This document shows positions 15,481-24,242 of a DNA stretch of 64,000 nt, piece after piece. Positions within the stretch are counted from its first letter, which is position 1. Every line of letters starts with the position of its first letter. The notes under the pieces were generated by a model. It was not told where the DNA came from, ran no database searches, and saw only the letters and a program-made list of their open reading frames with translations. This stretch comes from Gordonia sp. X0973 (GTDB lineage: Bacteria > Actinomycetota > Actinomycetes > Mycobacteriales > Mycobacteriaceae). A program made the translations under genes and the position numbers. The DNA is taken from NCBI RefSeq assembly GCF_013348785.1, contig NZ_CP054691.1, forward strand, positions 2,666,001 to 2,730,000. The letters run 5' to 3'.

Positions 15481-15625
15481 GGATCGATGCTACGACGGCG
15501 CCCTCGCCGTCGAGAACTTCTGACCGCATCAAGCGGCGGTCAGCACACGACCGCCGACTTTGTGTCGCACGTCACATTCACGAGTTAGCATGGGGGTGCC
15601 GATCCGGTCGACCAAGGAGGTCATG

Positions 15626-15913
15626 ATGGCCACAACCCACACGGTTCACCACCACGAATCCCACGGCAACCACCCGATGAGCGTGGTCGCGTTCTGTGCC
15701 ACCTTGCTCGGCTTCGCGTTCGCCGGCCTCTGGCTGGTGGCACTGGGATCGGGACACGGCACGGCCCTGGCGTTCGGCCTCGTGGCGCTCGCACTCTTCG
15801 TCGTCGCCGCGACGGCCTTCCGCATGGTGTCGACGCACGCCACCCACGGACCCTTGCAGCCGGAGAACACCGACGTGGAGACGGGCCGCTACCTCCACGA
15901 ATACCGCGACTGA
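15626..15913 (+). CDS. Small membrane protein with His-rich N terminus
   Basis: 95 residues from the second of two adjacent ATGs, 5 bases after AAGGAGG (15614-15620). The N terminus is TTHTVHHHESHGNHP (six histidines in 15 residues, a possible metal-binding tail). Two membrane helices follow (VVAFCATLLGFAFAGLWLVAL and ALAFGLVALALFVVAATAF), then an acidic hydrophilic C terminus. No family is recognised. It is convergent with the UPF0182 gene. Confidence 0.7.
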   Translation: MATTHTVHHHESHGNHPMSVVAFCATLLGFAFAGLWLVALGSGHGTALAFGLVALALFVVAATAFRMVSTHATHGPLQPENTDVETGRYLHEYRD

Positions 15914-15925
15914 CGCCCGGGCGCC

Positions 15926-18910
15926 CTACTTCGGCAGCGCCTGGTACTTGGCGACGGCCGCCTTCAGTTGCTCTAGTGCCTCGCCGTAGGCCTTGAAGTT
16001 CCCCGACTGCTGTGCCGCCGACATCGCGCTCAGCGCATCGTTGATGCCGCGCACCGCGTCGTCGAGCGCCGCGTTGGGCGCCGGGTCGGGTCGGGTGCCG
16101 GCGGCCTGCTGCGGCTCCGGCGCCTGACCCGGGATCGATTCCGGCGCGGCCACGTCGGCCGGATTGATCCCGACCCGGCGCAGGGCACCGGCCAGGGTCG
16201 GGTCGAAGGCCACCTCGTCGTTGTACGAGACCATCACGCCGAACAGCTTCGGCACCGCCGAGTCGGTGCTCTTCGACTGGGTGTACATCGGCTCGACGTA
16301 GAGCACCCCGTTACGGCCGACGGGAAGGGTCAACAGGTTGCCGAAGGTCGTGTCCACCGTGCCCTCGAGCATCTTGCGCACACCGGTGGTGGCCTTGAGC
16401 ATCCGGTCCTGCGCCTGACGCGGACCGATGTACTGCTTGTTGACCGGCAGCACCTTGACCGTCAGCTTCCCGTAGGTGGCGGGATCAGACGACGCGGTGA
16501 CATATGCCGCGAGATAGGGCTTGCGCAGTACGGTCAGCACGGTCGTCAGCTGGAACTGCGACTTGCGCTCGTCGCCGGGGGCGGCCGCGCTGAAGTAGTA
16601 CGGCGCCTGCAAGTCCTGGGGGCGCTGCCGGGCCGCGCGGACCCCGGGCGCGAGGTCGGGTGCGGGCTCTGGTGCGGCACCCGAGGCCGCCGCCTGGGTC
16701 GGGTCCGGCGGAATCGACCAGAAGTCGCTACCGGTGAAGAACTCCTTGGGATCGTTGACGTGATAGCTGCGCAGCAGGTCGCGCTGGATCTTGAAGAGAT
16801 CCTCCGGATACCGCACGTGGTCGCGCAGATCCTGACGCTTGTCGAACTCGGCGCGCGGCTTCACCGTTCCGGGGAACACCTTCATCCACGTCTTCAGCAC
16901 CGGATCCTTGTCGTCGACCTGGTACAGATCGACCCTCCCGGTGTAGGCGTCGACGGTCGCCTTCACCGAATTCCGCACATAGGAGACCTCACGGTCGCTC
17001 TGCACCCGCGCAGTCTGACCGGCAGTCAGCGTCCGCACGTCGGTCGTCGCATCCTGCAGGGAGGTCGGTTGCGAATACGGATACCGGTCCAGCGTCGTGT
17101 AGCCGTCGACGATCCACTTGATCGACCCGTCGGCCATCACGGCCGGGTAGGTCTTGGAATCGACCGTCAGCCACGGCGCCACACTCTTCACCCGGTCCCG
17201 CGGATCACGGTTGTAGAGGATCTTCGAGTTCTGGTTGATCACCGAGGACAACAGGATGTTCCGCTCGGCGTACTTCACCGAGTAGAGCGCCCGCGTGAAC
17301 CAATTGCCCAGGGAGACACCGGGTCCCTCGTAGGTGTACTTCTTACGGCCCTCGCCGTCGTACTCCTTGGCGGCGTCGTCGGTGCCGACGATCGCGTAGT
17401 CCGGCCCCTTGGCGATGAGTTCGCCGAAGTAGATCCGGGGTTGGCGGACCTTGATCGGCGCGTTCTTCTGGTAGTTCGGGGTGTCGATCGTGTCGAGGTC
17501 GCTCACCTGGAAGACCGGCAACCCGCCGCTGTCGGCATCCGACGTCGAAGCTGCCGCGTCGACCTTGTTCGCCTGGGCGGCGATGAACCCGTTGCCGTGG
17601 GTGTAGACGGTGTGCTGGTTGATCCAGTCGCGCTGGTTGTCCGCGAGGCGCGCCGGGTCGAGTTCGCGGACCGCGACGATGAAGTCGCGGATCTGCCCGT
17701 CGACCGGGTACCGGTCGATCGACAGCTGCTTGGGGAAGGCGTAGAAGTTGCGCAGGCTGTTGCTCTGGGCGAAGGCCGGCTCGACGACGTTCGGGTCGAG
17801 CAGGCGGATGTTCGAGAGGGTGGCGGAGTCGGAGTTGACCGCCTCGGGCACCGGCGGCACCGAGGTCCAATCCGGTTCGTAGGTGACGTTCTCCTTGCCG
17901 ATGCCGTAGGCGCTCCTCGTCGCGGCGATGTTGCGCGCGATGTATTCGGCCTCCTTCTGCTGCGCATTCGGCTTGACCGAGAACTGTTCCATCACCGCCG
18001 GCCATCCGATGCCGATGATCAGCGACGACAGCAGCATGAGGGCCGTGGCCAAGGCCGGGATCCGCAGGTCGCGCAACACCGCACCGGCGAAGAAGGCAAC
18101 GGCGCAGATGAGGGCGATGGCGGTGAGGATGAGCTTCGACGGGAGTACCGCGTTGATGTCGGTGTAGCCGGCGCCGCTGAAGATCTCCGCGCGGCGATCG
18201 CTGGACAGCAGCGTGTAACGGTCCAACCAATACCCGACGGCCTTGAGGATCAGGAACGCGCCCGCGATGATGGCGAGCTGGATGCGCGCCGCCGAGGTCA
18301 GGGCGCCCGGCGTACCGCCGCCACCCAGACGGATCCCGCCGAAGATGTAGTGCGTGGCGAGGCTGGCGACGAAAGCGATGATCACCGCCATGATCAAGAT
18401 GGTCAGGACCATCCGATAGAAACCGAGGTCGAAGGCGTAGAAGCCGATGTCCTTGCCGAACTGCGGGTCCTTGATCCCGAAGGGTTCGCCGTGGAGGAAC
18501 ATCTGCACCGTCGACCACGAGGCCTGTGCGATCAGGCCGGCGATCGCGCCGAAGGCCAACGCCGGAGCCAGCGCGAACAAGCGCGGGCGCAGCGCGACGG
18601 CGGACCGGTAATTGGCCAGCGGGTCGGCCGGGCCGAGGGAGCTGACGACGATCGGGCGGGAACGGTAGGCGGCGAAGATCGCGGCGGCGATGATCGCGGT
18701 GACCACGAGGGCGACGACGAGGAACACCACGATGCGCGTCCAGAAGATCGTCGAATAGGTCGAGCGGTAGCCCAGATCGGTGAACCACAGCCAATCGGTG
18801 GTGATCCCCACCAATCGGGGGCCGACCAGGAGCAGCACGAGGACGGTGACGCCGATGCCGATCAGGATTCGTCCGCGCCGGGAAATCGTCGGCAGGGTTG
18901 GGCTCGTCAC
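15926..18910 (-). CDS. UPF0182 family large membrane protein, Rv3193c type
   Basis: 994 residues, the normal length. GTG start at 18910. The N-terminal third has seven membrane helices (first at ~14-34, VLVLLLVGPRLVGI). A long extracytoplasmic domain follows with family motifs such as FYAFPKQLSIDRYPVDGQ, VYTHGNGFIAA and LTPVGRNG-like YVEPMY. The C terminus is Pro/Gln/Ala-rich and ends in a helical tail. Function is unknown; it is conserved across mycolata in the same place. It diverges from the PPA1309-family gene with a 171-bp promoter region. Confidence 0.9.
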   Translation of the reverse strand: MTSPTLPTISRRGRILIGIGVTVLVLLLVGPRLVGITTDWLWFTDLGYRSTYSTIFWTRIVVFLVVALVVTAIIAAAIFAAYRSRPIVVSSLGPADPLANYRSAVALRPRLFALAPALAFGAIAGLIAQASWSTVQMFLHGEPFGIKDPQFGKDIGFYAFDLGFYRMVLTILIMAVIIAFVASLATHYIFGGIRLGGGGTPGALTSAARIQLAIIAGAFLILKAVGYWLDRYTLLSSDRRAEIFSGAGYTDINAVLPSKLILTAIALICAVAFFAGAVLRDLRIPALATALMLLSSLIIGIGWPAVMEQFSVKPNAQQKEAEYIARNIAATRSAYGIGKENVTYEPDWTSVPPVPEAVNSDSATLSNIRLLDPNVVEPAFAQSNSLRNFYAFPKQLSIDRYPVDGQIRDFIVAVRELDPARLADNQRDWINQHTVYTHGNGFIAAQANKVDAAASTSDADSGGLPVFQVSDLDTIDTPNYQKNAPIKVRQPRIYFGELIAKGPDYAIVGTDDAAKEYDGEGRKKYTYEGPGVSLGNWFTRALYSVKYAERNILLSSVINQNSKILYNRDPRDRVKSVAPWLTVDSKTYPAVMADGSIKWIVDGYTTLDRYPYSQPTSLQDATTDVRTLTAGQTARVQSDREVSYVRNSVKATVDAYTGRVDLYQVDDKDPVLKTWMKVFPGTVKPRAEFDKRQDLRDHVRYPEDLFKIQRDLLRSYHVNDPKEFFTGSDFWSIPPDPTQAAASGAAPEPAPDLAPGVRAARQRPQDLQAPYYFSAAAPGDERKSQFQLTTVLTVLRKPYLAAYVTASSDPATYGKLTVKVLPVNKQYIGPRQAQDRMLKATTGVRKMLEGTVDTTFGNLLTLPVGRNGVLYVEPMYTQSKSTDSAVPKLFGVMVSYNDEVAFDPTLAGALRRVGINPADVAAPESIPGQAPEPQQAAGTRPDPAPNAALDDAVRGINDALSAMSAAQQSGNFKAYGEALEQLKAAVAKYQALPK

Positions 18911-19081
18911 GTCTCGCTCTTTTCGTCTCGTCGCGGGCGGCGCTCGCGCCGCCCCGTCACATTTCGCACATGGTCGCCGCGTCGCCCGGCAACAGCGGGA
19001 AACAGGGGCCATGTCCGATTTCCCACCACTGTATCTACGTCCGGCGGCGCCGCACAGTTCCCGGTGGGCGATGATGGAGCG

Positions 19082-19672
19082 GTGACCGACGCCCATCTTT
19101 CCCCCGACGCGCTGGGTTCCGCGCTGCGCGACGTGACCGAGTTCGTCGACGCGACGGGCTGGGGCCAGCCGCCGATGCTGTTCGCGCTCGTCCCCACCGC
19201 CGTCCTGGCACAGACCGACCCCGACCTCGTCGACGAGTACGACGACTCGGAATTGTCGCCCATCGCGCAGGAGCAGCTGCCACTCTCCGACGACCCGGAC
19301 ACGGTGAACGACGAGCTGGAGCACGTACTGGCCACCACCCAGTGGCCGACCGCGGTCGCCGGCTGCGCGCTGGTCCAGGAGATCATCGTGCTGCCACCGC
19401 AGGCCGAGACCGACCTCGACGAAGCCTTCGAACCGCTGATGGCCGACCCCGACGCCGCGGAGGCCGCCGCTCGGGCCACGGCACACAGCCACCCCGGACA
19501 ACAACCGGCCCGGCTGATCGCCGGTGCGTTGCGCGACGGCCAACGCCTGGCGCTGCTGCAACTGCGATCCGAGGAGTCCGACGGAAGGCTGGAACTGCTC
19601 GCCCATCCGGACCTCGCACCAGGGCTTCTCGACGCCCTCGCCGCCACGCTGGACGCCGATCACGATTATTAG
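19082..19672 (+). CDS. PPA1309 family protein
   Basis: 196 residues from a GTG. The pattern is the actinobacterial PPA1309 family: FVDATGWGQPPMLFALVPTA near the N terminus, QWPTAVAGCALVQEIIVLPP in the middle, and ARLIAGALRDGQRLALLQLR with GLLDALAATL at the end. It is cytosolic, with no membrane segment. Function is unknown. It is divergent from UPF0182, a common arrangement in this lineage. Confidence 0.85.
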   Translation: MTDAHLSPDALGSALRDVTEFVDATGWGQPPMLFALVPTAVLAQTDPDLVDEYDDSELSPIAQEQLPLSDDPDTVNDELEHVLATTQWPTAVAGCALVQEIIVLPPQAETDLDEAFEPLMADPDAAEAAARATAHSHPGQQPARLIAGALRDGQRLALLQLRSEESDGRLELLAHPDLAPGLLDALAATLDADHDY

Positions 19673-19703
19673 CCGCACGGCTGATTCTGCTAGACCTATA
19701 CGC

Positions 19704-20636
19704 ATGAAATCCCGCCGTGAACTCGCATGCTTCGTCGTGTCCGGTGTCCTGGCCGCGCTGCTCGCCACCGTCGACACGACGGCCCACGCGGCCCCGCCCG
19801 CACCGGCTGCTCCGGCTCCCAGCCGCCCCGACCTCCCGACCGGGGCGCCGTATACGCACGGCACCTACGTCGCCATGGGCGATTCCCGCGCGGCCGGCGG
19901 ATCGGCCACCCTCACCGTCGACTACCAGCTCAACCCGTGCCGACGGTCCGGAGACAACTACCCGTCGCTGGTCCGCGACCGCATCGCGCCGCGCCAATTC
20001 ATCGACATCTCCTGCATCGGCGCCGAGAGCGCCAACGTGCGGCAATACCCGCAGGTGATGGGGATGAACGTCGGGTCACTGGGATCGGGGTCGACCTCGT
20101 TCACCATCGAACCGCAGATCCACCGGGTCCCGGGCAACGCGCAGGTCATCACCATCAGCACCGGCGGCAACGACCTCGGATGGGCCAAGATCCTCACCAA
20201 GTGCAACGTGCGCAACCATGCGGGGTGCCGCTTCAACCCGAACCAGAAGCGCCGGGCCGCCTACGGCCTGCACATGCTGTCCATCCAGTCCGGCACCACG
20301 CTGCGCGCGATCCGCGCCAAGGCCCCGCAGGCCCAGATCTTCACCGTCGGACTCGGCGGGTTCATCGGCAAGCGCGGCTGCCGCCAGGTGCAGTTGAGCA
20401 ACGGCGACGCCGTGTGGATGAACAAGCTCTTCGCCGACGCCAACACGCGCCTGCGCAAGGAGACCGAGGCGGTCGGCGGCAAGTTCATCGACATCGCCGA
20501 CGCCGGGCACGACCCCTGCTCGGCGCGGCCATGGTTCTTCGGGCGCAACGCGCCGGCCGGGAACATGGCCTTCCACCTCAACGCCCTCGGCCGCGGCGTG
20601 CTCGCGGCACGGATCGCCGGATCTATCCGCCGCTGA
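19704..20636 (+). CDS. Secreted SGNH/GDSL-family hydrolase
   Basis: 310 residues. Signal peptide about 1-30, ending AHAAP. Block I is GDSR at ~59-62 with catalytic Ser61 (GDSR instead of GDSL, as in Streptomyces SGNH esterases). The block II glycine lies around SCIGAESAN. Block III is STGGNDLGW. Block V His is in MAFHLNALG near the C terminus, preceded by the cysteine-containing GHDPCSARPW. Paired cysteines suggest disulfides. Expected activity is ester hydrolysis of lipid or glycan substrates outside the cell. Confidence 0.88.
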   Translation: MKSRRELACFVVSGVLAALLATVDTTAHAAPPAPAAPAPSRPDLPTGAPYTHGTYVAMGDSRAAGGSATLTVDYQLNPCRRSGDNYPSLVRDRIAPRQFIDISCIGAESANVRQYPQVMGMNVGSLGSGSTSFTIEPQIHRVPGNAQVITISTGGNDLGWAKILTKCNVRNHAGCRFNPNQKRRAAYGLHMLSIQSGTTLRAIRAKAPQAQIFTVGLGGFIGKRGCRQVQLSNGDAVWMNKLFADANTRLRKETEAVGGKFIDIADAGHDPCSARPWFFGRNAPAGNMAFHLNALGRGVLAARIAGSIRR

Positions 20637-20675
20637 ACCGCGCAGCAGTCAGACCGTAGCGCCGCGGCGCGCCCC

Positions 20676-21785
20676 TCAGTGCGCGCTACAGCTCGGCGTC
20701 GGCTTTCCCGCGACCGCCGCGTGGAGCGAGTCGACGGCATGCGACAGCGAATCCACCTTGACCAGGGTCAACCCCTTCGGCACGTCGGTCAGCGCCTCGG
20801 TGCAGTTGTCGGCCGGAACCAGGAACAGCGTGGCGCCGGCCTCGCGGGCCGCCTCCATCTTGTGCGTGATCCCGCCGATCGGGCCGACCTGGCCCTCGTC
20901 GGTGATGGTTCCGGTGCCGGCGATGAACTTTCCGCCGGTCAGGCTCCCCGGGCTGAGCCGGTCCACCATCGCCAACGACAGCATCAGCCCGGCCGACGGC
21001 CCGCCGATGTCGCCCACGTTGACGGTGATCTTCATCGCCGGATCGGCGTTGACCACGGCCGGGATGACGCCGAGGTAGGCGACGGTCACGTCCTTGCCCT
21101 TCGCGTCGGAGCCGTCGATCTTGCCGACGGTGACGGTGACGGTCTGCGGCTTCCCGTCGCGCACCACGTCGACGGCGACCTTGTCCCCCGGCTTGTGCGA
21201 GCGCACCGCCTTTTGCATCTGCTCGACGGTCGCCACCGGGGTTCCCCCGACCGCGCGCACCTCGTCGAAGCGCTGCAGCACGCCCTTCGCCGGACCGGCG
21301 TCGGAGACCGAGGTCAGGACCAGCTTGGTCGGTCGGTTCAATTGGCGCAGCGCGGCGGCCTGGGCCGTCTGCTCCGAACCGGACATCTGCGCGTTGTTCT
21401 GCTCGCGGACCTGCTGGTTGGACTGCCCCGGCGGGTACTGCGACTCGCGCGGGACCAGGGTCTCGGTGCGCGAGACCCAGCGCGACAGCGCGTCGAACAG
21501 GCTCAGGCCGTCGCTGACCGACACCGTCGTCAGGTTGAGATGGCCGTCGGTCGGGTCGGTGGGCACGCCCTGGATGTCGACGACCGGGACGGGACGGGTC
21601 TTCACCTTGCCGTCGGGGAGCTTCCCGGCGGCGACCTCCACGGTCGAGAGCGTGTTGACGGTCGGGCCGGGCCCGAGCGCGACATAGGGCACCTGCACGG
21701 ACGTGCCGACGAACACGAAGACGGCGAACAGCACGATGGTGACCACCAGCGTCGCGATCCGACGGTACTGGGCGGAAGCATTCAC
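20676..21785 (-). CDS. YlbL-like PDZ / Lon-type S16 membrane protease, Rv3194c type
   Basis: 369 residues from a GTG. One N-terminal membrane helix (~10-32, IATLVVTIVLFAVFVFVGTS), a PDZ-like domain (~150-225, with PAKGVLQRFDEVRAVGG), then a Lon-type proteolytic domain with the Ser in DIGGPSAGLM and the Lys in GGITHKMEAA, the S16 Ser-Lys dyad. It acts on extracytoplasmic substrates. It diverges from the DUF2342 gene by only 37 bp. In M. tuberculosis order it is Rv3194c. Confidence 0.9.
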   Translation of the reverse strand: MNASAQYRRIATLVVTIVLFAVFVFVGTSVQVPYVALGPGPTVNTLSTVEVAAGKLPDGKVKTRPVPVVDIQGVPTDPTDGHLNLTTVSVSDGLSLFDALSRWVSRTETLVPRESQYPPGQSNQQVREQNNAQMSGSEQTAQAAALRQLNRPTKLVLTSVSDAGPAKGVLQRFDEVRAVGGTPVATVEQMQKAVRSHKPGDKVAVDVVRDGKPQTVTVTVGKIDGSDAKGKDVTVAYLGVIPAVVNADPAMKITVNVGDIGGPSAGLMLSLAMVDRLSPGSLTGGKFIAGTGTITDEGQVGPIGGITHKMEAAREAGATLFLVPADNCTEALTDVPKGLTLVKVDSLSHAVDSLHAAVAGKPTPSCSAH

Positions 21786-21822
21786 CTGCGCCAGGGTAGC
21801 GGGTCGTCGGTACGGTGGAACC

Positions 21823-23259
21823 ATGAGCGATCTCCCGTTCGGGTTTTCCGGCAACGATCCGGACCGCGACGACGATAAGAACACCCCGCGAGACGAGGGC
21901 GGCGAGGCCGGTTCTGGCTCCGGCGGCCTCTTCGGCTTCGATCCTTCCCAATTCGACCCGTCGACCTTCGACCCGTCGCAGCTGGGCGCCCTGGGCGCCG
22001 ATTTCGACCCGTCGACGTTGAATCCCGAGATGATCGGGCAGATGTTCTCCCAGCTCGGGAGCATGTTCAGCGCCATGGGCGCGGGCGCCGCCGGTGGCAC
22101 CGGCTCGGCCGGGGCGCCGGTCAACTACGACATCGCCAAGCAGATCGCGCGACGCGAGATCGGCGACTTCACGCCGGTCCTCGACAAGGAGACGAATGCC
22201 GTCGCCGACGCCGTCCGGCTGGCCGAGACCTGGCTCGACGCGGCCAGCGCGCTGCCCGCCGGTGTCACGACCTCGGTCGCGTGGACCCCGGTGCAGTGGC
22301 TCGAGGAGTCGCTGCCCACCTGGGCCACGCTGTGCGATCCCGTCGCGAAGCAACTGTCGCAGGCCTGGGCCCAGGGCATGCCGGAGGAGGCGGCCGCGTT
22401 CGCCGGACCGATGATGGGGATGCTGAGCCAGCTGTCTGGATCGGTATTCGGTACCCAACTCGGCCAAGGGCTGGGCAAGTTGGCGACGGAAGTGCTCACC
22501 GGTACCGACATCGGGCTGCCGCTGGCCCCCTCCGGCACCGCCGTGCTGTTGCCCGAGGCCATCGCGGCCTTCGCCGATGGACTCGACCTGCCGGCCCAGG
22601 AGATCATCGTCTACCTCGCCGCGCGCGAGGCCGCGCATGTCCGGCTGTTCACCCACGTCGGATGGCTGCGCCAGCGGTTGCTGTCCACCGTCGAGCAGTT
22701 CGCGGCCGGAATCAAGGTCGACGTGAGCGGGATAGCCGACTCCCTCGGTGGCGGCGTCAACCCCGAGGAGTTGATGGCCAACCCGGAGAAGTTCTCCGAA
22801 ATGCTCGGTTCGGCGGCATCGTTCGAGCCGACCCCCTCCCCGGAGCAGCAGGCCGCGCTGGAGCGGCTGGAAACGCTGCTCGCCTTGATCGAGGGGTGGG
22901 TCGAGCACGTCGTCACCCAGGCCCTCGGCGACCGGATCCCCTCGACGGCGGCGTTGACCGAGACCATCCGCCGTCGACGTGCCACCGGCGGCCCGGCCGA
23001 GCAGACGTTCGCGACGCTGGTCGGGCTCGAGTTGCGCCCCCGTCGCGTGCGCGAGGCGACCGCGCTGTGGGACCGGCTCCTGCAGGCCACCGACCCCACC
23101 GTGCGCGACCGCGTATGGGACCACCCGGATCTGCTTGCCGACAGCTCCGATCTCGACAACCCGGCCGCGTTCATCGACGGAGTCCTCTCCGACGACCCCG
23201 ACCCGCTGGCGGCCCTGGAGAAGACGATCGCCGAAGAAGAGAACGACGACGACGACTGA
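21823..23259 (+). CDS. DUF2342 zinc-dependent metalloprotease-like protein, Rv3195 type
   Basis: 478 residues. The N-terminal ~110 residues are low complexity, with FDPS repeats (SQFDPSTFDPSQL) and Gly/Ala stretches. The rest is the DUF2342 fold, with EIIVYLAAREAAHVRLFTHV at ~265, where the family's zinc-ligand histidines are proposed, and a C-terminal acidic tail EEENDDDD. Annotation as a metalloprotease is by family; a canonical HExxH is not present. First gene of a plus-strand run with the TOMM-like and ABC1-kinase genes. Confidence 0.85.
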   Translation: MSDLPFGFSGNDPDRDDDKNTPRDEGGEAGSGSGGLFGFDPSQFDPSTFDPSQLGALGADFDPSTLNPEMIGQMFSQLGSMFSAMGAGAAGGTGSAGAPVNYDIAKQIARREIGDFTPVLDKETNAVADAVRLAETWLDAASALPAGVTTSVAWTPVQWLEESLPTWATLCDPVAKQLSQAWAQGMPEEAAAFAGPMMGMLSQLSGSVFGTQLGQGLGKLATEVLTGTDIGLPLAPSGTAVLLPEAIAAFADGLDLPAQEIIVYLAAREAAHVRLFTHVGWLRQRLLSTVEQFAAGIKVDVSGIADSLGGGVNPEELMANPEKFSEMLGSAASFEPTPSPEQQAALERLETLLALIEGWVEHVVTQALGDRIPSTAALTETIRRRRATGGPAEQTFATLVGLELRPRRVREATALWDRLLQATDPTVRDRVWDHPDLLADSSDLDNPAAFIDGVLSDDPDPLAALEKTIAEEENDDDD

Positions 23260-23347
23260 ATCGACGCACCGACGTCCGATCAGAACGGGCTGTGGATAAC
23301 TGCGGTTCACCACACCCGTCCGCGCACGGCGGGCCCACACTGGGCAG

Positions 23348-24211
23348 ATGACGGCACCGGCGGCACGGCGCGCGAGGATCCCGGAGGGCACGGCCATCGT
23401 CGTGCGCGACGAGCATCAACTACAGATCGGTACCGATCCCGAGCGCAGTCTGCTCGTCGACCTCCCGCCGACCCTCGACGCGCGAGAGGTGTGCCGCGCG
23501 TTGCGATCCCTCGATGATCCGGCCCAGGGTCCCCGACTGCGCCGGCAACTGTGCGCGGCCGGCCTGTCGTCGCCGGATCTCGATCGGATCGTCGCCCGGC
23601 TGCGCGGGCTCCGCACAGAGTCTCCCCCTCGACCGGCGCTGCGCGTCTGTCTGCACGGCGCGGGTCCGCTGAACACCGGACTGGCCGCGGCGCTCGCCGA
23701 GGCCGGCCACCCGGTCGTGCGCAGCAAGGCCCGACGCGCGCGGCCCTGGCAGATCGGCCCACCACGCCCGACGCTCGTCGTCCTCACCGACTTCACCCAC
23801 CCCGATCCGCTCGTCGTCGCCGACCTGATGCGGCACGGTGTGCCACACCTGCCGGTGTTCCTGCGCGAGGGCGTCGGCGTCGTCGGCCCGCTCGTCCTGC
23901 CCGGCCGGTCGAGTTGTCTGCGGTGTGCCGACCACCACCGCACCGTGCTGGATCCGCTGTGGCCGGTGGTCTGCGCCCAGCTGGTGAACCGCCCGGGCTA
24001 TGCGGGCGACGCGATCACCCGCCTCACCGTCGGCACCGCACTCGAGCAGATCGAGCAGATCAACCTCGGGATCGGACCGGACGGCGGTGGTCGAACCCCT
24101 CGCCCGGACCTCGTCGACACAACCCTGGAGATCCACCCCAGACCGGTGCGCCTGCGCCGAAAGGACTGGTCGGTACACCCGGACTGCGGCTGCGGCGCAC
24201 GGTGGACCTGA
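23348..24211 (+). CDS. TOMM leader-peptide-binding / cyclodehydratase partner-like protein, Rv3196 type
   Basis: 287 residues. The N-terminal region (RSLLVDLPPTLDAREVCRAL) resembles the winged-helix peptide-clamp part of azol(in)e-peptide cyclodehydratase partner proteins. The centre (LRVCLHGAGPLNTGLAAALAEAG) has the ThiF/E1-like nucleotide-binding character. A CxxC pair lies in SSCLRCADHHR and a second cysteine set in PDCGCGARW at the C terminus, probably a zinc site. No YcaO gene or precursor peptide is visible nearby. The true substrate is unknown, but the arrangement with DUF2342 and the ABC1 kinase is conserved. Confidence 0.75.
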   Translation: MTAPAARRARIPEGTAIVVRDEHQLQIGTDPERSLLVDLPPTLDAREVCRALRSLDDPAQGPRLRRQLCAAGLSSPDLDRIVARLRGLRTESPPRPALRVCLHGAGPLNTGLAAALAEAGHPVVRSKARRARPWQIGPPRPTLVVLTDFTHPDPLVVADLMRHGVPHLPVFLREGVGVVGPLVLPGRSSCLRCADHHRTVLDPLWPVVCAQLVNRPGYAGDAITRLTVGTALEQIEQINLGIGPDGGGRTPRPDLVDTTLEIHPRPVRLRRKDWSVHPDCGCGARWT

Positions 24212-24242
24212 GCGGCCCGGGCCCTGGACTACTCTTGGAAAC

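Noticed and set aside
16760..19672. 970-residue open frame on plus, opposite UPF0182
   Set aside because: Antisense shadow of a high-GC gene: its composition is Arg/Asp/Val repeats, and the UPF0182 frame has clear membrane and family motifs. Only its last 196 codons (from the GTG at 19082) are a real gene.
20686..23397. 903-residue open frame on minus across YlbL and DUF2342
   Set aside because: Out-of-frame shadow; the YlbL frame has the Ser-Lys protease dyad and the DUF2342 gene is on the other strand with normal codon bias.
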